A DNA stretch of 64,000 nt, from contig CM119266.1 in assembly GCA_051294375.1 (NCBI GenBank), positions 2,407,008-2,471,007 of the forward strand, given 5' to 3'. Origin of the DNA: Paraspadella gotoi. Its lineage: Eukaryota > Chaetognatha. Positions 47,820 through 61,431 of this stretch are shown here, in pieces. The notes beneath the pieces were generated by a model that was given only the letters and a program-made list of their open reading frames with translations, was not told the DNA's origin and made no database searches. Every line of letters starts with the position of its first letter. The stretch's first letter is position 1. Made by a program: the position numbers and the translations under genes.

Positions 47820-50800
47820 TTACTTTTCTCTTCCACCCCCGCCCCCTCCCCCTAACTCACCCCTATGTATTCGATCCCGATCCCCCGCCTCGCTCGGCAT
47901 CCGCGAGAGGCTGGAGGCGGTGGTGTGGTTGAGTTCGTTGAAGGCGTCTTGGTGGGAGGTGTCGGGGCAGCACCTGTCCATGGGCGGCGGAGGATGCATC
48001 GGGATGGAAGGGGTGGAAAAAGGACTGGGGGTTGGAGAGAGAAATTCTCTATTCTCTAGTCTAACGTGAAAATGTCATCGACAGCGACGAAATAAAAATG
48101 GATCAACGAATGAAAATGTTTTAAAACAACATTATCGATATATCATCATCTTCATCATCATTCATCAACACCGTCTTTACCTTCTGCAAAACATGGCCCT
48201 GAAGACTCGAAGGAAGTGTGGACTCAAGTAGCAGTAGATGAGAAAATTCAGTGATGAGTTGACTGTGAAGGGAAAATAAAAGTCAAAACAAAAACAGAAA
48301 ACAATCCTGAAACCAGAAATAAAATGAAATTAAAAAAAAACAAGCCCGGTTCCGATTTTCATTTTTTTGACGAATTAAAAATCCAAAACCAAAAGGAAAA
48401 TAGTTTAAAGCGTCGACGTTTTAATTCGGAAAATACACGATTTATTTTTCTTAATAGTCAGCCTTCCCCTTAACCTCACCAGCTATAAGCAAGACGGCAA
48501 CTGAAACTGATCTGTTGAAGATGAGCGTGTTGCGCGGACGACTCGAATCCGTCGGGTAGAGAGTGTGGATGAAGATGGCTGCGATGTAAGGAACTTGGCA
48601 GAGGAGATAAACGATCACAACCGNNNNNNNNNNNNNNNNNNNNNNNNNTCTAACAACTCCTGTTCAACTTTATGATCGCTACTCTCCTGGATAGAAGTGT
48701 GAAGAAATATAAAATGGTCTACTCTCTCTAGAAATTTCGTCCTCTTTCACGTGATCGAGATGTCTGTTTTTATTCACTAGTTCTTGCCGATGAGAAAGAT
48801 ATATCTTATCAGCCTCAAAATCAATCTTAGTTACCTAGGAAAAAAGTTATCAGTCTCTATACTATGTTCCGACTGAATTTACTAACTATAAAAAGAAGAT
48901 ATATAAGTCTCTCTCGATCTGTTCCTCAAGCTGGAGTGGTATGTCAATCTTTGATGCCTCTTAATCTGAAGTCCATTTCCGAAAATAACCAAAGACAATT
49001 CCTATAAAATTTTACAACAATTATATATTAAAGATTCTTTCGGGTTAATACTTAAGTATCTTCTCCATGAACCATCTCATTTGTTTGTTTCATTATTTTC
49101 TGTGTTGTTCCCGTCCACTTTCGTCACATCGCTCCCCATCCGGGGCCCCAGGCCCCAGACCCCCGCCCGTTCATGCACATTATCAAAAAAAAATCGCAGG
49201 CATAAAAAAACGGTGAGGCTCGGAAGTTTAATTTTGTATTTTACTTGTCTCTATCATCTCAGCCTCTCTCTCTCACTTCTCCCCCCTCTCTGGGAGAGCG
49301 GTGAGGTCTACTACTGCGGAGAGAAAGATCTATTTGACCTAAACAACAGACCCTGGGAAAAAAAGGATCAGGTCTAACTGATTGTTTCCGGACTTGGAAA
49401 CTGGAACTTCTTTAAAAAGATAAGTTTTGCTTCTCCGACTTTTGTTTCCCNNNNNNNNNNNNNNNNNNNNNNNNNNNNNNNNNNNNNNNNNNNNNNNNNN
49501 NNNNNNNNNNNNNNNNNNNNNNNNNNNNNNNNNNNNNNNNNNNNNNNNNNNNNNNNNNNNNNNNNNNNNNNNNNNNNNNNNNNNNNNNNNNNNNNNNNNN
49601 NNNNNNNNNNNNNNNNNNNNNNNNNNNNNNNNNNNNNNNNNNNNNNNNNNNNNNNNNNNNNNNNNNNNNNNNNNNNNNNNNNNNNNNNNNNNNNNNNNNN
49701 NNNNNNNNNNNNNNNNNNNNNNNNNNNNNNNNNNNNNNNNNNNNNNNNNNNNNNNNNNNNNNNNNNNNNNNNNNNNNNNNNNNNNNNNNNNNNNNNNNNN
49801 NNNNNNNNNNNNNNNNNNNNNNNNNNNNNNNNNNNNNNNNNNNNNNNNNNNNNNNNNNNNNNNNNNNNNNNNNNNNNNNNNNNNNNNNNNNNNNNNNNNN
49901 NNNNNNNNNNNNNNNNNNNNNNNNNNNNNNNNNNNNNNNNNNNNNNNNNNNNNNNNNNNNNNNNNNNNNNNNNNNNNNNNNNNNNNNNNCTCCCACCCCT
50001 GCCCCAAATCTAGCGACCAGATTACTACTAAACGATCGACCAATCAAATTCTCGCATTCGCGGTTTCCAAGACGACGACGTCGCCATTTTTCATTCCGTC
50101 ACCTCAAAAGTAAAATTTTCTCCTGAGATTTGTCGAATTTGTCACTGGTGACGTCGCAGTAATGAAAAAAAAAAAAGAATAAAAAAATTGTGGCTCAGAT
50201 TGCGAGACCGGACTACCATATTAAAGGGAACCGTTACCGCGACGAGAGGCACTTTTGGCCGAATCATTGGCAATTTCGTGAGACCGATTGGCAATTTCGA
50301 CCTACAGGTGGCGATAGTGGCAGAAAAAAAAGGGCGCTCTTAAAGGGGGGGGGGCAGCGGCACTTCGGCCAAAAAGGGGACACTTATAACAAAAAGCTAG
50401 CAATAAAGCTGAACAGGTGTCGCTAGTTGTACCAATTTCATAAGACAATAAGTATAACATTAACAAACAGAGTCCTCGTTCATTTGACAGTTTGTATCAT
50501 CCACATAATATCAAAAAAAAAAGACTGAGGAGGTCAGAAAACAAATATTCTCACTCTGCCTTAACGCTGGGATTTCTTTGACTAAGAAAAATAAAAAAGA
50601 AAAAAAAGGTTTTCATGGAAACCAACATCATATTGAAGAATATATTAAAAACAATAAAACGGGAGATAAATATAAAAAAATATGCAAAACCAANNNNNNN
50701 NNNNNNNNNNNNNNNNNNNNNNNNNNNNNNNNNNNNNNNNNNNNNNNNNNNNNNNNNNNNNNNNNNNNNNNNNNNNNNNNNNNNNNNNNNNNNNNNNNNN

Positions 50801-51156
50801 NNNNNNNNNNNNNNNNNNNNNNNNNNNNNNNNNNNNNNNNNNNNNNNNNNNNNNNNNNNNNNNNNNNNNNNNNNNNNNNNNNNNNNNNNNNNNNNNNNNN
50901 NNNNNNNNNNNNNNNNNNNNNNNNNNNNNNNNNNNNNNNNNNNNNNNNNNNNNNNNNNNNNNNNNNNNNNNNNNNNNCCCATCGATGGCAGGTCTCGAAC
51001 TCGAAGAATTTGGGGACGTTGATGATGAAGCAGAGGAGGAAGAGGATGAGCAGAACTCGTTTCGTCTTGGACTCTGAACAAAGTCTCGAATGGTAGATGG
51101 AGTCGAAGGGTTTACAGATGGCGAGGTAGCGCTCCACGCTGAGGCAGACGGTGTAC
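47820..51156 (-). CDS. Class A neuropeptide GPCR, FMRFamide-receptor-like (3' part, broken by gaps)
   Basis: Visible exons on the minus strand: 51156 to the gap at 50987; 48623 (gap edge) to 48480; 48262-48181; 48024-47820 ending in TAA. The first encodes the end of TM3 with the E/DRY-type motif (TVCLSVERYLAICKPF), ICL2 and TM4 with INVPKFFEFETC, a block typical of invertebrate FMRFamide and related peptide receptors. The second encodes TM6 and ECL3 (VVIVYLLCQVPYIAAIFIHT). The third encodes TM7 with NSSLNFLIY in the NPxxY position, then helix 8 (SPHFLRVFRAMFC). The last encodes a Pro/Ser-rich tail with CC and SSLSRMPSEAGDRDR. Phases 1/2 and 2/1 match at the last two junctions. TM5 and ICL3 must fall in the gaps 49451-49989 or 50694-50987, and TM1-TM2 lie upstream. 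Expected role: Gq- or Gi-coupled neuropeptide sensing at the plasma membrane. The ligand is inferred only from family. Confidence 0.8.
48649..50693. other. Receptor intron sequence with a large gap
   Basis: Contains gap 49451-49989. The visible sequence shows no phase-compatible receptor exon on the minus strand. Bases 50185-50350 hold a repeat-like stretch in which TTGGCAATTTCG occurs twice 19 bp apart. A GGGGCCCC patch lies near 49141-49165. Confidence 0.4.
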
Positions 51157-51628
51157 CTGTTTACAGATGGGAAGGATCAGAGATAGGAGAGACGGTTAGA
51201 GGATATAAGATGGTAGTCAGATTGTGGAATGATGCACGATCATTTTTACTTGCGGAGCAACTCTATAAGTCACTTTTCGGTCGGTCNNNNNNNNNNNNNN
51301 NNNNNNNNNNNNNNNNNNNNNNNNNNNNNNNNNNNNNNNNNNNNNNNNNNNNNNNNNNNNNNNNNNNNNNNNNNNNNNNNNNNNNNNNNNNNNNNNNNNN
51401 NNNNNNNNNNNNNNNNNNNNNNNNNNNNNNNNNNNNNNNNNNNNNNNNNNNNNNNNNNNNNNNNNNNNNNNNNNNNNNNNNNNNNNNNNNNNNNNNNNNN
51501 NNNNNNNNNNNNNNNNNNNNNNNNNNNNNNNNNNNNNNNNNNNNNNNNNNNNNNNNNNNNNNNNNNNNNNNNNNNNNNNNNNNNNNNNNNNNNNNNNNNN
51601 NNNNNNNNNNNNNNNNNNNNNNNNNNNN

Positions 51629-54589
51629 GAGAGCAGAGAGGAAGAAGAGATGACGCTGAATAAAAAAAATCTTTACAACACGGGAAGGAACGATACCCTA
51701 TAATTTTAAAATGAATAAAAATAATTATTAACAAATTTAAATACAAAAATATTTCCCGAACTCGGCCGTTTTTTTTAACTTGTTCCTTTCGTTTCTTTTG
51801 ATTACCAACAAAACAAAATTTTATAAATACGAGCAGACTAGGCAAGACTTAAAAATACACAGAAACCATAAAAAATTATACCATAAGAAAAAACTAAAAA
51901 TATAAACACTTTCACTCCCTGACTCCGGATCCGCGACAGAGATTCTTTTCACAGACTTCAAATAGAAGACGAAATTTTTAGGCGGAAAAAAACGGAAAAG
52001 TGCTTTTTCTTGACTTTTATCAAGAAAACGACGAGAGCCAGAAAGGAAATAAAAAAGGAAAAAAGCGAATTTCCGTTGACGAAGTAAGACGAAAGGAAGA
52101 TTGACGAGAAGACGAACGAAGAATACGAGAGACGACGACGAAGATGACGAAGGAAGTATGTGGACGAAGACGATGTGAACGATGACATCAAAACTGACCA
52201 ACCAAAGCGACGGAAGAGGTAAAGGACAAAAGGCCGCCAGCCCGACAAAAGAAATTGAAAATGGGAGAGGACTAAAACTCGCAAAGATAACGACAAAAAA
52301 TATGAGAGGAAAGGGGCGACAAAGATGCTCAACAACGACGACTATGATTTAAGGTACAAACTACAACGGAGGATCGACGACGAAAGAAGACAACAAACGA
52401 CGACGTACAGGAAAACCAACAAAACGCGACGACACCGACGAGCATCGAGGAGCAATAAGACGCAGGCGACCGTCGACGACCAAAACGACCTTAAGTTATC
52501 GATCATTTTTTCCGAATATTTTTTTTTTCAAAAACCAAATAATTTCGATAGGTCTCCGGGTCTTGCTCTCTTCGAGAAAATTCTGGAAAAAATGATCTCG
52601 AGTAATTTTTTCAAGAAAATTGTGTCTCTTTTCTTAGAAATCAAAATTTCCAGCAAAAGGAAAAAATTCAATAGTTTCGCTTCAAAACGAAAAAATTCAT
52701 TTTACCCAATAATCAGTTTTCCCGCCAAAAACAAACTCGAGTCTCGTTTTCGATTTTGTTTCCCTTTTGTTTTCAATTCTGTTTCCCTTTTGTCTCGATT
52801 CCGTTTCCAATTTTCTTCCTCACTTCATTTACAAAAAAATAAGAGAAATTTGAAACTAAATCGATTTGACGACGACGACGAAGACGACGACGAAAACGGG
52901 GGGGGGGAACTCAGTCGACCGCAAAACAGAAAAAATCGACGAGGACACGCAACAACGACGACGACAGCAACGAGCCTTTTAGCAATTATTGGTCCAAATG
53001 TTTTGGTGTTCGGGTCATTTGATTGGACCCCTGTTTATCGAACGGCGGAAGTCAAATTTTACCAGATATATTTACAGAGGGTGGGTGTCGTTCCAAAGTT
53101 GTATGGTAAGGTTTTTCTTGGTGACAGCAGATGGAATCGAAGACCCGACTCGAGGGTAAGTCGAGGCTGAGTCACCGGTCNNNNNNNNNNCTTCGCGTGA
53201 GTCGCGCGTGAAAGACCAATTGTGAAATTAAAAAAAAGGGAAGGAAGGAAAGAAGGAAGGAACGAGGTCGTCGGGAAATTAATGGCTTCCATCTAATTAA
53301 TCATAGAGAGGGGGAGAGAGAAAGGGGGGTAAAGGAGGGGGGGAAAGAAATAGAGACAGAGAGCGAGAGAGTGAGAGAGAGCAAGAGGGAGAGGAGAAAG
53401 TAGAAACTAAACAGAGGAAGAAAAATGATTGGGAGTCAACCTTTTTAATTTTTAAACTCATTTTTCATGAGTCATAAATGGAAAGACGGTTTTTAATTTA
53501 ACTGGAAGATGAATGGACGAAGGGATTAACAGAGGGACGGACGGACGGACCTCAAACGTTGGGACTTGGGAGTGTGAGAAATGAAAGAATAACTTTTGAA
53601 AAGGAAACGAACTGACTTTGGGTGAGGAAGTCGCTCTGAGGTAAGGAACGGGGAGAGAAGGAAAATATCAAGAGAGGAGAAAGTTGGATGAAAGAAAAAG
53701 AGGGAAAAGGAAAAAAGAATGGATGAAGAAAAGGTTATGTCTGAGTCTCTCTTGCCCTCTAATATCTTTATGCTTATTATTTTTACCTTTGGTTAAACGT
53801 GAATCGTTTTAACTCAGCAGAAACTACGATTGCCCGGACGAAATCAATTTCTACGGGTTTTTTGGAGATATTAATCGTTTTTAATGTGCTTTTAATAAAA
53901 CTTATAAACTCGTATACAACTTGCTTTTACTCTTATAAAAGACCCACGTTTAATTCTTTTGACGGGCATCATCTCGAACGACCGAAATCACGGGCGAGAA
54001 GCAGGAAAATACTTCACAGTAGAAATTGTGAACCTGCTTTGTGAACTCGACATCCAATAAAAACATTTCTGTAAAAAAAAACCAAAAAACACCTTCGTAA
54101 AGAACTCTTCTTTTAAGTCGCCGCTCGTAATTAAACAAAAAACATATCGAATAATAACGATATCATGGAGTATCTCGAAGAAATAGACACGTCGCTCGCC
54201 GGTCGCCGGTCGCTCGTCGCCGGTCGCTCGTCGCCGGTCTCACTCTCAGTTTCTACGAAATATTTCAAAGATTTGAAAAGTGATAAATTTAATTAGATCT
54301 AAATTTAGATGGAATGTAAACGTCGAATCGAACAAATTTGGAAAAGAAAAAGGGCGTTACAAAAAAAAGACAATAAAGAGAAAAAAAAAGTAATTTATGT
54401 ACATATAAAATACTGAAGAAATAAAACAAATGAAAGTAATTTAAAGATAAAAAGTACTAAAATCGTCATTACAAAAAAAGAAAAATACAAATAAAGGAAT
54501 AACAGCATAAAAGCCTCGAAAGTTGTCAATGAGAACCGTCGCAGAATTGTAAGGAAAGATTAAGAAGAGAGTAATTATCAATTAAAGAG

Positions 54590-54633
<44 letters not shown>

Positions 54634-55159
54634 TGAGCTAATTTGAAAACAAGAAGCTTCCTCATTCGGGGAGGATTCAATGTTTTCAATCAAATCGCAA
54701 TAAAGATTTTAGGATTCCACGATATAATTTAAAGGTCATTTTTTTCAAGGTGCTTTAGGCAAGAAGTTAAATATATTAAGTAAATTTAACATTATTGGCT
54801 TTTTATTCATATTTTTAATGTGTGTTTTTTTTTCATCGTGAAGAAAATATTCTGTATTGAATTCTTTTCTTTTCTTTTCTTTTCTTTTCTTTTCTTTTCT
54901 TTTCTTTTCTTTTCTTTTCTTTTCTTTTCTTTTCTTTTTTCCTTCCTATGCTTCAATTTAATTTTTCTTTTCCGAAGAAAAACTTTTCAAATATTCTCTC
55001 ATATTAGCATTTCGTCACCTCGGTATCCAACAAAAAAAGGGATTTTTTTCAAGAGTTAGGATGCTTAATGATCCCCCTGGGATATCAGTGTCTGGACATA
55101 GGACGAGAGATGAGAGAGAGAGAGAGAAAGAAGGGGCTTAAGAGGTAAGGGAAGGAGAG

Positions 55160-55198
<39 letters not shown>

Positions 55199-56099
55199 TT
55201 GATTAGAAATTGATGGAAGAAGGAAAAAGGGAAAAAGAAAACGGAGGAAAGGAAAGGAAAGGAAGAGAAGCAGAACACTGAATGACATAAAATGGTTGGG
55301 AGCATCGATGCGAGAAGAAATTAAAAGAGAAGCGAAATAAAATGNNNNNNNNNNNNNNNNNNNNNNNNNNNNNNNNNNNNNNNNNNNNNNNNNNNNNNNN
55401 NNNNNNNNNNNNNNNNNNNNNNNNNNNNNNNNNNNNNNNNNNNNNNNNNNNNNNNNNNNNNNNNNNNNNNNNNNNNNNNNNNNNNNNNNNNNNNNNNNNN
55501 NNNNNNNNNNNNNNNNNNNNNNNNNNNNNNNNNNNNNNNNNNNNNNNNNNNNNNNNNNNNNNNNNNNNNNNNNNNNNNNNNNNNNNNGGCCAAGCGATGG
55601 ATGAGGAAGAAATAAAGATGTTTAATCATAGAAAAAGTTTTAAAAAATCAAAAATAAATACATAAATAAATGGAAACAAGATAATAAAAATAAAAGAAAA
55701 CCAAAATAAGAAAAGGGTGTAAACATTGTCCTTTGGTTTCGCCTTAGTCTTGGCACTTGGCAATCCATTTTAAATCCATTCTCAGTCCGTTGCCATTTTC
55801 TCCTCTATCATTATGGTTAGCCAGATATGACAGAGAATTCAAAATTTATATATGTATGTATGTATGTACAGATGAAATCAAAAAGTTATTTGGTTTTCTG
55901 CGTCAAATCTCATTGACGTGAAACGCTGCAATCAGAATACATATAATCTCGCAAAAAGTCGAGAATAAATTGGAAAGTTCAAAGTTGCAGTTTAGAAGGT
56001 TTGTGCAAATTCGAAATTTGGAAGAGAAGAAAGTTGAAATCGAGATTTGGTTCAAAGTTTCCAGAAATCTTTTGTCCCTTTCGTCTCCCCATTTACCCG
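51629..56099 (+). repeat. First copy of a large tandem duplication (clean)
   Basis: Starts at a gap edge with GAGAGCAGAGAGGAAGAAGA and ends at the gap at 56100. The sequence is AT- and purine-rich with (GA)n and (TTTTC)n arrays. No gene was accepted in it. Internal gaps are at 53181-53190 and 55345-55587. Confidence 0.9.
54866..54938 (+). repeat. (TTTTC)n array
   Basis: About fourteen perfect TTTTC units. The matching place in the noisy copy (59904-60041) is longer and irregular (TTTC, TTTTTC), as expected for raw-read error in a short tandem repeat. Confidence 0.95.
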
Positions 56100-56124
56100 N
56101 NNNNNNNNNNNNNNNNNNNNNNNN

Positions 56125-59100
56125 GAGAGCAGAGAGGAAGAAGAGATGACGCTGAATAAAAAAAATCTTTACAACACGGGAAGGAACGATACCCTATAAT
56201 TTTAAAATGAATAAAAATAATTATTAACAAATTTAAATACAAAAATATTTCCCGAACTCGGCCGTTTTTTTTAACTTGTTCCTTTCGTTTCTTTTGATTA
56301 CCAACAAAACAAAATTTTATAAATACGAGCAGACTAGGCAAGACTTAAAAATACACAGAAACCATAAAAAATTATACCATAAGAAAAAACTAAAAATATA
56401 AACACTTTCACTCCCTGACTCCGGATCCGCGACAGAGATTCTTTTCACAGACTTCAAATAGAAGACGAAATTTTTAGGCGGAAAAAAACGGAAAAGTGCT
56501 TTTTCTTGACTTTTATCAAGAAAACGACGAGAGCCAGAAAGGAAATAAAAAAGGAAAAAAGCGAATTTCCGTTGACGAAGTAAGACGAAAGGAAGATTGA
56601 CGAGAAGACGAACGAAGAATACGAGAGACGACGACGAAGATGACGAAGGAAGTATGTGGACGAAGACGATGTGAACGATGACATCAAAACTGACCAACCA
56701 AAGCGACGGAAGAGGTAAAGGACAAAAGGCCGCCAGCCCGACAAAAGAAATTGAAAATGGGAGAGGACTAAAACTCGCAAAGATAACGACAAAAAATATG
56801 AGAGGAAAGGGGCGACAAAGATGCTCAACAACGACGACTATGATTTAAGGTACAAACTACAACGTGATGGACGACGACGAAGAAGACAAACAAAGACGAC
56901 GTACAGGAATAACATCAACAAAAACGACGACGAACGACCGAAGTCATGAGGAGCAATAAGACGTCAGCCTACCGTACGACCAAAACGACCTTTAAGTTAT
57001 CGATCATTTTTTCCGAATATTTTTTTTTTTCAAAAACCAAATTTTCGATAGTGTCTCCGGGCGTTCTTGCTTCTCTTCGAGAGAAAAATTCTGTCGGGAA
57101 AAAAAATTGATCATCGAGTTAATTTTTTTCCAAAGAAAATTCGTGTCTCTTTTCTTAGAAATTCAAAATTTCCAGCAAAAGTGAAAAAATTCAATAGTTT
57201 TTCGGGCTTCAAAAAGCGAAAAAAAAATCCATTCTTACCCCAAAAAATCCAGTTCCCGCCCAAAAACAAACTCGAGTTCTCGTCTTTTGCGATTTTGTTT
57301 TTCCCTTTTGTTTTCATTCTGTTTCCTCTTTTGTTCTCGATGTCCGTTTCCTAATTTGTCTGTCCTCACTTTCATTTACAAAAAAACATATGAGAAATTT
57401 GAAACTAAAATCGATAATTTGACGACGGACGGTAAGGAAGACGACGACCGAAAACGTTTTTCGGGGTCGGGAAACTCAGTGCGCCATACCGCAAAGCGCA
57501 AACGCATGACCAACCCATACTGGCATAAAAAATCGTACGGAGGACACGCGACAACAACGGACGACGACAGCAAACGAGCCTTTTTAGCAATATGTTCCAA
57601 AATGTTTTGGTTGTTCGGGTCATTTGATTGGACCCTGTTATCGCAATCGTGATCGGAAGTCAAATTCTTTACCAGATATTATTTACAGAGGGTGTGGGTT
57701 GTTTCGTCCAAAGTTGTTTTATGGGTAAGGTTTTTCTTTGGTGACAGCAGAATGGAATCGGAGACCCGACTACCGAGCGGAAGTCGAGCGCTGCAGTCAC
57801 CGACAGCGACGGGACTTTCGCGTGTAGTCGCGCGTTGGAAAAGGACCAACTTGATGAAATTAACAAAAAAGGGAAGCGAAGGATAAGAAGGACAGGAACG
57901 AGTTCGTCGGGAAATACGGGAAAATTTATTAATGGCTTTCCATCTCATAATAAATCATAGAGAGTGTGGGAGAGAGAATAGGGGGTAAAGGAGGGGGGAA
58001 CAAACAGAAAAAATAGAGAGCAGAGAGCGAGAGAGTCGAGGGAGAGGCAAGAGCGGACGAGGAGAGATGAAAGGTTAGGAAAACTTAAAACAGAGGAAGA
58101 AACAAATGATTGGGAGTCAACCTTTTTTCTTTAATTTTTTTAAACTCCATTTTTTTCGATGAGTCATAAATGGAAAAGACGTGTTTTTTAAATTTAACTG
58201 GAAGAATATTGAGATGGACGAAGGGAATTGATCTAACAGAGGGACGATACGGACGGACTTCAAACGTTGGGACTTGGGAAGAGTGTGAGAAATTGAAAGA
58301 ATAACTTTGTGAAAGAAACGAACTGACTTTGGTGAGGAAGTCGCTTTCTGAGGTAAGGGAACGGGCGTGGGAGAGCAAGCGAAATACTCAAGAGAGGAGA
58401 AAGTTGGAAATGAAAGAAAAAGACGGGAAAACGGAAAAAAGAATGGGATGAAGAAAAGGTTATGTCTGAGTCTTCTTCTTTGCCCTCTTAATAATATCTT
58501 ATGCCTTATTATTAACCTTTGGGTTAACGTGAATCGTTTAACTCCAGCAGAACTACCGATTGCCGGACGAAATCAATTTTTCCTACGGGTTTTTGGAGAT
58601 ATTAATCTTTTAATGTGTGCTTTTATTAAAACTTTTAATTAAATCGTATACAACTTGCTCTTTTACTCTTTATAAAAAGACCCCACGGTTTTAAATTCTT
58701 TTGAACGGGCATCATCTTCGAACGACCGAAAAAATCACGGGCCGAGAGAAGCGAAAATACTTCACAGTAGAAATTCGTGAAACCTGCTTTGTATACTCTC
58801 GACATCCCAATTAAAACATTTTCTGCTAAAAAAATATACCAAAAAAAACACCCCTTTCCGTAAAGAGAACATACGCATCGTTTTGAACAGAAAGTCGCCG
58901 CTTCGTAAATGTTACAACCAACAAAAACATTTCACATACCACTCGATAACACCTATACCGGACTATTCATGGAGCTATTTTCTCGAAGATAATAGACAAA
59001 CCCCCCGTCGTTCGCCTGTCCGGAGTCGCCGGCTTGCCCGTCGCTCCGGTTCGCCGGTCGCCGGTTGCCCGTTCGCCGGTCGCCCCGTCGCCGGTCGCCC

Positions 59101-61431
59101 CGTCTCGCCCGGGTCTCACCTCTCTAGTTCTTTTCTAACGAAAATATCAAAGATTGAAAAGTGAATAAATTTTATTAGATTCTATCTAAATTGTTAGATG
59201 GAATGTAAACGTCGAATAATCGAACAAATTTGGGAGAAAGAAAAAGGTGACGTTACAAAAGAAATTACAAATAAAAGAGAAAGAAAAAAGAGTAATTATG
59301 TACATATTAAAATACTGAATAAATAAACTAAATGAAAGTGTAAGACCCAGTAATTCAAGCATTAAAACAAGTCCCACTAAAAATCGTCATTACAAAACAA
59401 AAGAAAAATAAAATAATTACAAATAAAGAATAACAGCATAAAAAAGCCGCTCCCTTCCGGAAACGTTTATCAATTCGAGACCGTTTCGCAGAATTGTAAG
59501 GAAAGCCATTTAAGAAGGAGTAGTATTATTCAATACAGAGGATGAGAGAGAGAGACCCACTCTCAGCCCCGTTCTGACAGAGAAGGAGATGAGGAGAGAG
59601 ATGACGAGAAGATCGCTTGAGAGATGAGAAGAGATGATGTTAATGAGCTAATTTTGAAAACAAAGAAAAAGAAGCTTCCTCATTCATTCGAGGATTCAAT
59701 GATTTTTCAATCAAATCGCAATAAAGAATTTTAGGATTTCCACGATTAAATTTAAAGCGTTCATTTTTTCAACGGTGCTTTTAGACAAGAAGGGTTAAAT
59801 ATATTAAGTACCATTTAACATTATTGGCTTTTATTCAATATTTTTTTTAATGTGTGTTTTTTTTTTTTTTCATCGTTGATAGAAAATATTCTGTATTGAA
59901 TTCTTTTCTTTCTTTTCTTTTTCTTTTCTTTCTTTTCTTTCTTTTCGTTTTCTTTTTCTTTTCTTTTTCTTTTCTTTTCTTCTTTCTTTTCTTTTTTTTT
60001 CTTTTCTTTTCCTTTTTTTTCTTTTTCTTTTCTTTCTTTTTCCCTTCCTATGCTTCAAACTTTTAATTTTTCTTTTCCGTAAGAAAAACCTTTTTCAAAT
60101 ATTTTTTTCCTCTTCATATTTTATGCTATATTTTTTTCTCGCTTTCACTTTTTTTGTTCGTTATTCCAACAAAAAAAGGGATTTTTTTCAAGAGTTAGGG
60201 ATCCTTAATGATCCCCCTGGGATATCAGTGGTCCAAGGACATGAGTAGACGAGAGATGAGAGAGAGAGAGACAAAGAAGGCCGGTAAGAGGTAAGGGGAA
60301 GGGAGAGAGGAGATCGAGAGGGAGGTGACGACGGAGAACCTGTCACATTTCACACAATTGCGACGAGGGATGCTTGAAGAGGCATCTTCACGCGGATATT
60401 TGTATATTAGAAAACCATTGATAGGAGCAATGGAAAAAAGGCGAAACAAGAAGAACGGTCAGTCGAAAGACGAAAGGAAAGGAAAGGAAGAAGGCAGCAA
60501 CACTGAAGTCGACACATAAAATGTGCTTGCGCGAGCATCGATTGCTGGAAGAAATTCAAAAGCAGAGAAGCCGAAGACAAACAACAAAAGACAATTTAAA
60601 TCAGATCGGAACGACAACTAATTGGAAAACGAAAATAATGGCCGTACCATCAAGACGATTAATTGCGAAAAATTGAGAATACAGTAAATAAGATGTCTCC
60701 TTAATCATTAGAACAACAAGATTCCTTCATTCTTTTTTTTTAAAAAACTCAAGAAAAAAATACATAAAATATAAATGATCAACATACGCCGATAATAAAA
60801 CAAAATATCAACCCACATCGAAACCAAAATAAAGCTGCAAAAAGCCGTTGTCTTTTGTAAACCATTCTTCCCTTTGGTTCTCCAATTAGTCTTCCGCAGG
60901 CACTTGGCAAATCCGCATTTTCAAATTCCTCATTCACTCCGAGTCCGTGCCCAATTTTCTCACCCATCTATGCATCTATATCGGGTTAGCCCAATCGTAC
61001 TACTCCAGACGGAATTAGGCCAAAATTTATATATGAAATTGGTATCAACCAATATTAACAAATTATCACCATATTTAATAAAATGACTATTCGTATTGTA
61101 TGTAATGATAGAAATAATCCAAAAATAGATTTATTCATCGATAGATTTTTTACTGCGTCAAATTCCTCGTCGTAATGGACGTATGAAACGCCGTTGCAAT
61201 CAGAAATACATATTTACATCTCGCCATACACCAATAAGGTCCTACGACGAGATCGAACTAAATCTCGCGAACAAGTTTCTAAAGTGCCCTAGCTTTTTTT
61301 AGCAAGGTTGTGCAAATTCGCAAATTTGGAAGAGAAGATAAGTTGCTGAAATCGCAGATTGTTCAAGTATCAATCTCAAGTAATCCTCTTTCTAATAATC
61401 CCTTTTCGTCTCTCCATTCCTACCCGCGAGA
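56125..61431 (+). repeat. Second copy of the tandem duplication (noisy, longer)
   Basis: Bases 56125 to about 56859 are identical to 51629 to about 52363 (constant offset 4496). After that the copy keeps order but gains many small insertions and substitutions, ending at about 61431 with CTACCCGCGAG where the first copy has TTTACCCG. It measures about 5.3 kb against about 4.5 kb. The abrupt change from identity to noise suggests that short-read polishing reached only the first part. I infer an assembly duplication. Confidence 0.85.

Noticed and set aside
51821-52335. Hydrophobic minus-strand open frames (Ser/Val/Phe-rich), repeated at 56317-56831
   Set aside because: They repeat only because the DNA is duplicated there. 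The hydrophobic look comes from complementing GAA- and GAC-rich sequence, and no membrane-protein pattern is present.
52325-53170. A 281-codon open frame on the + strand inside the tandem duplication
   Set aside because: Composition is Asn/Lys/Phe/Asp from purine- and T-rich low-complexity DNA, with poly-Asp and poly-Thr runs from GAC and ACG repeats. No domain is seen, and the frame is lost in the second copy.
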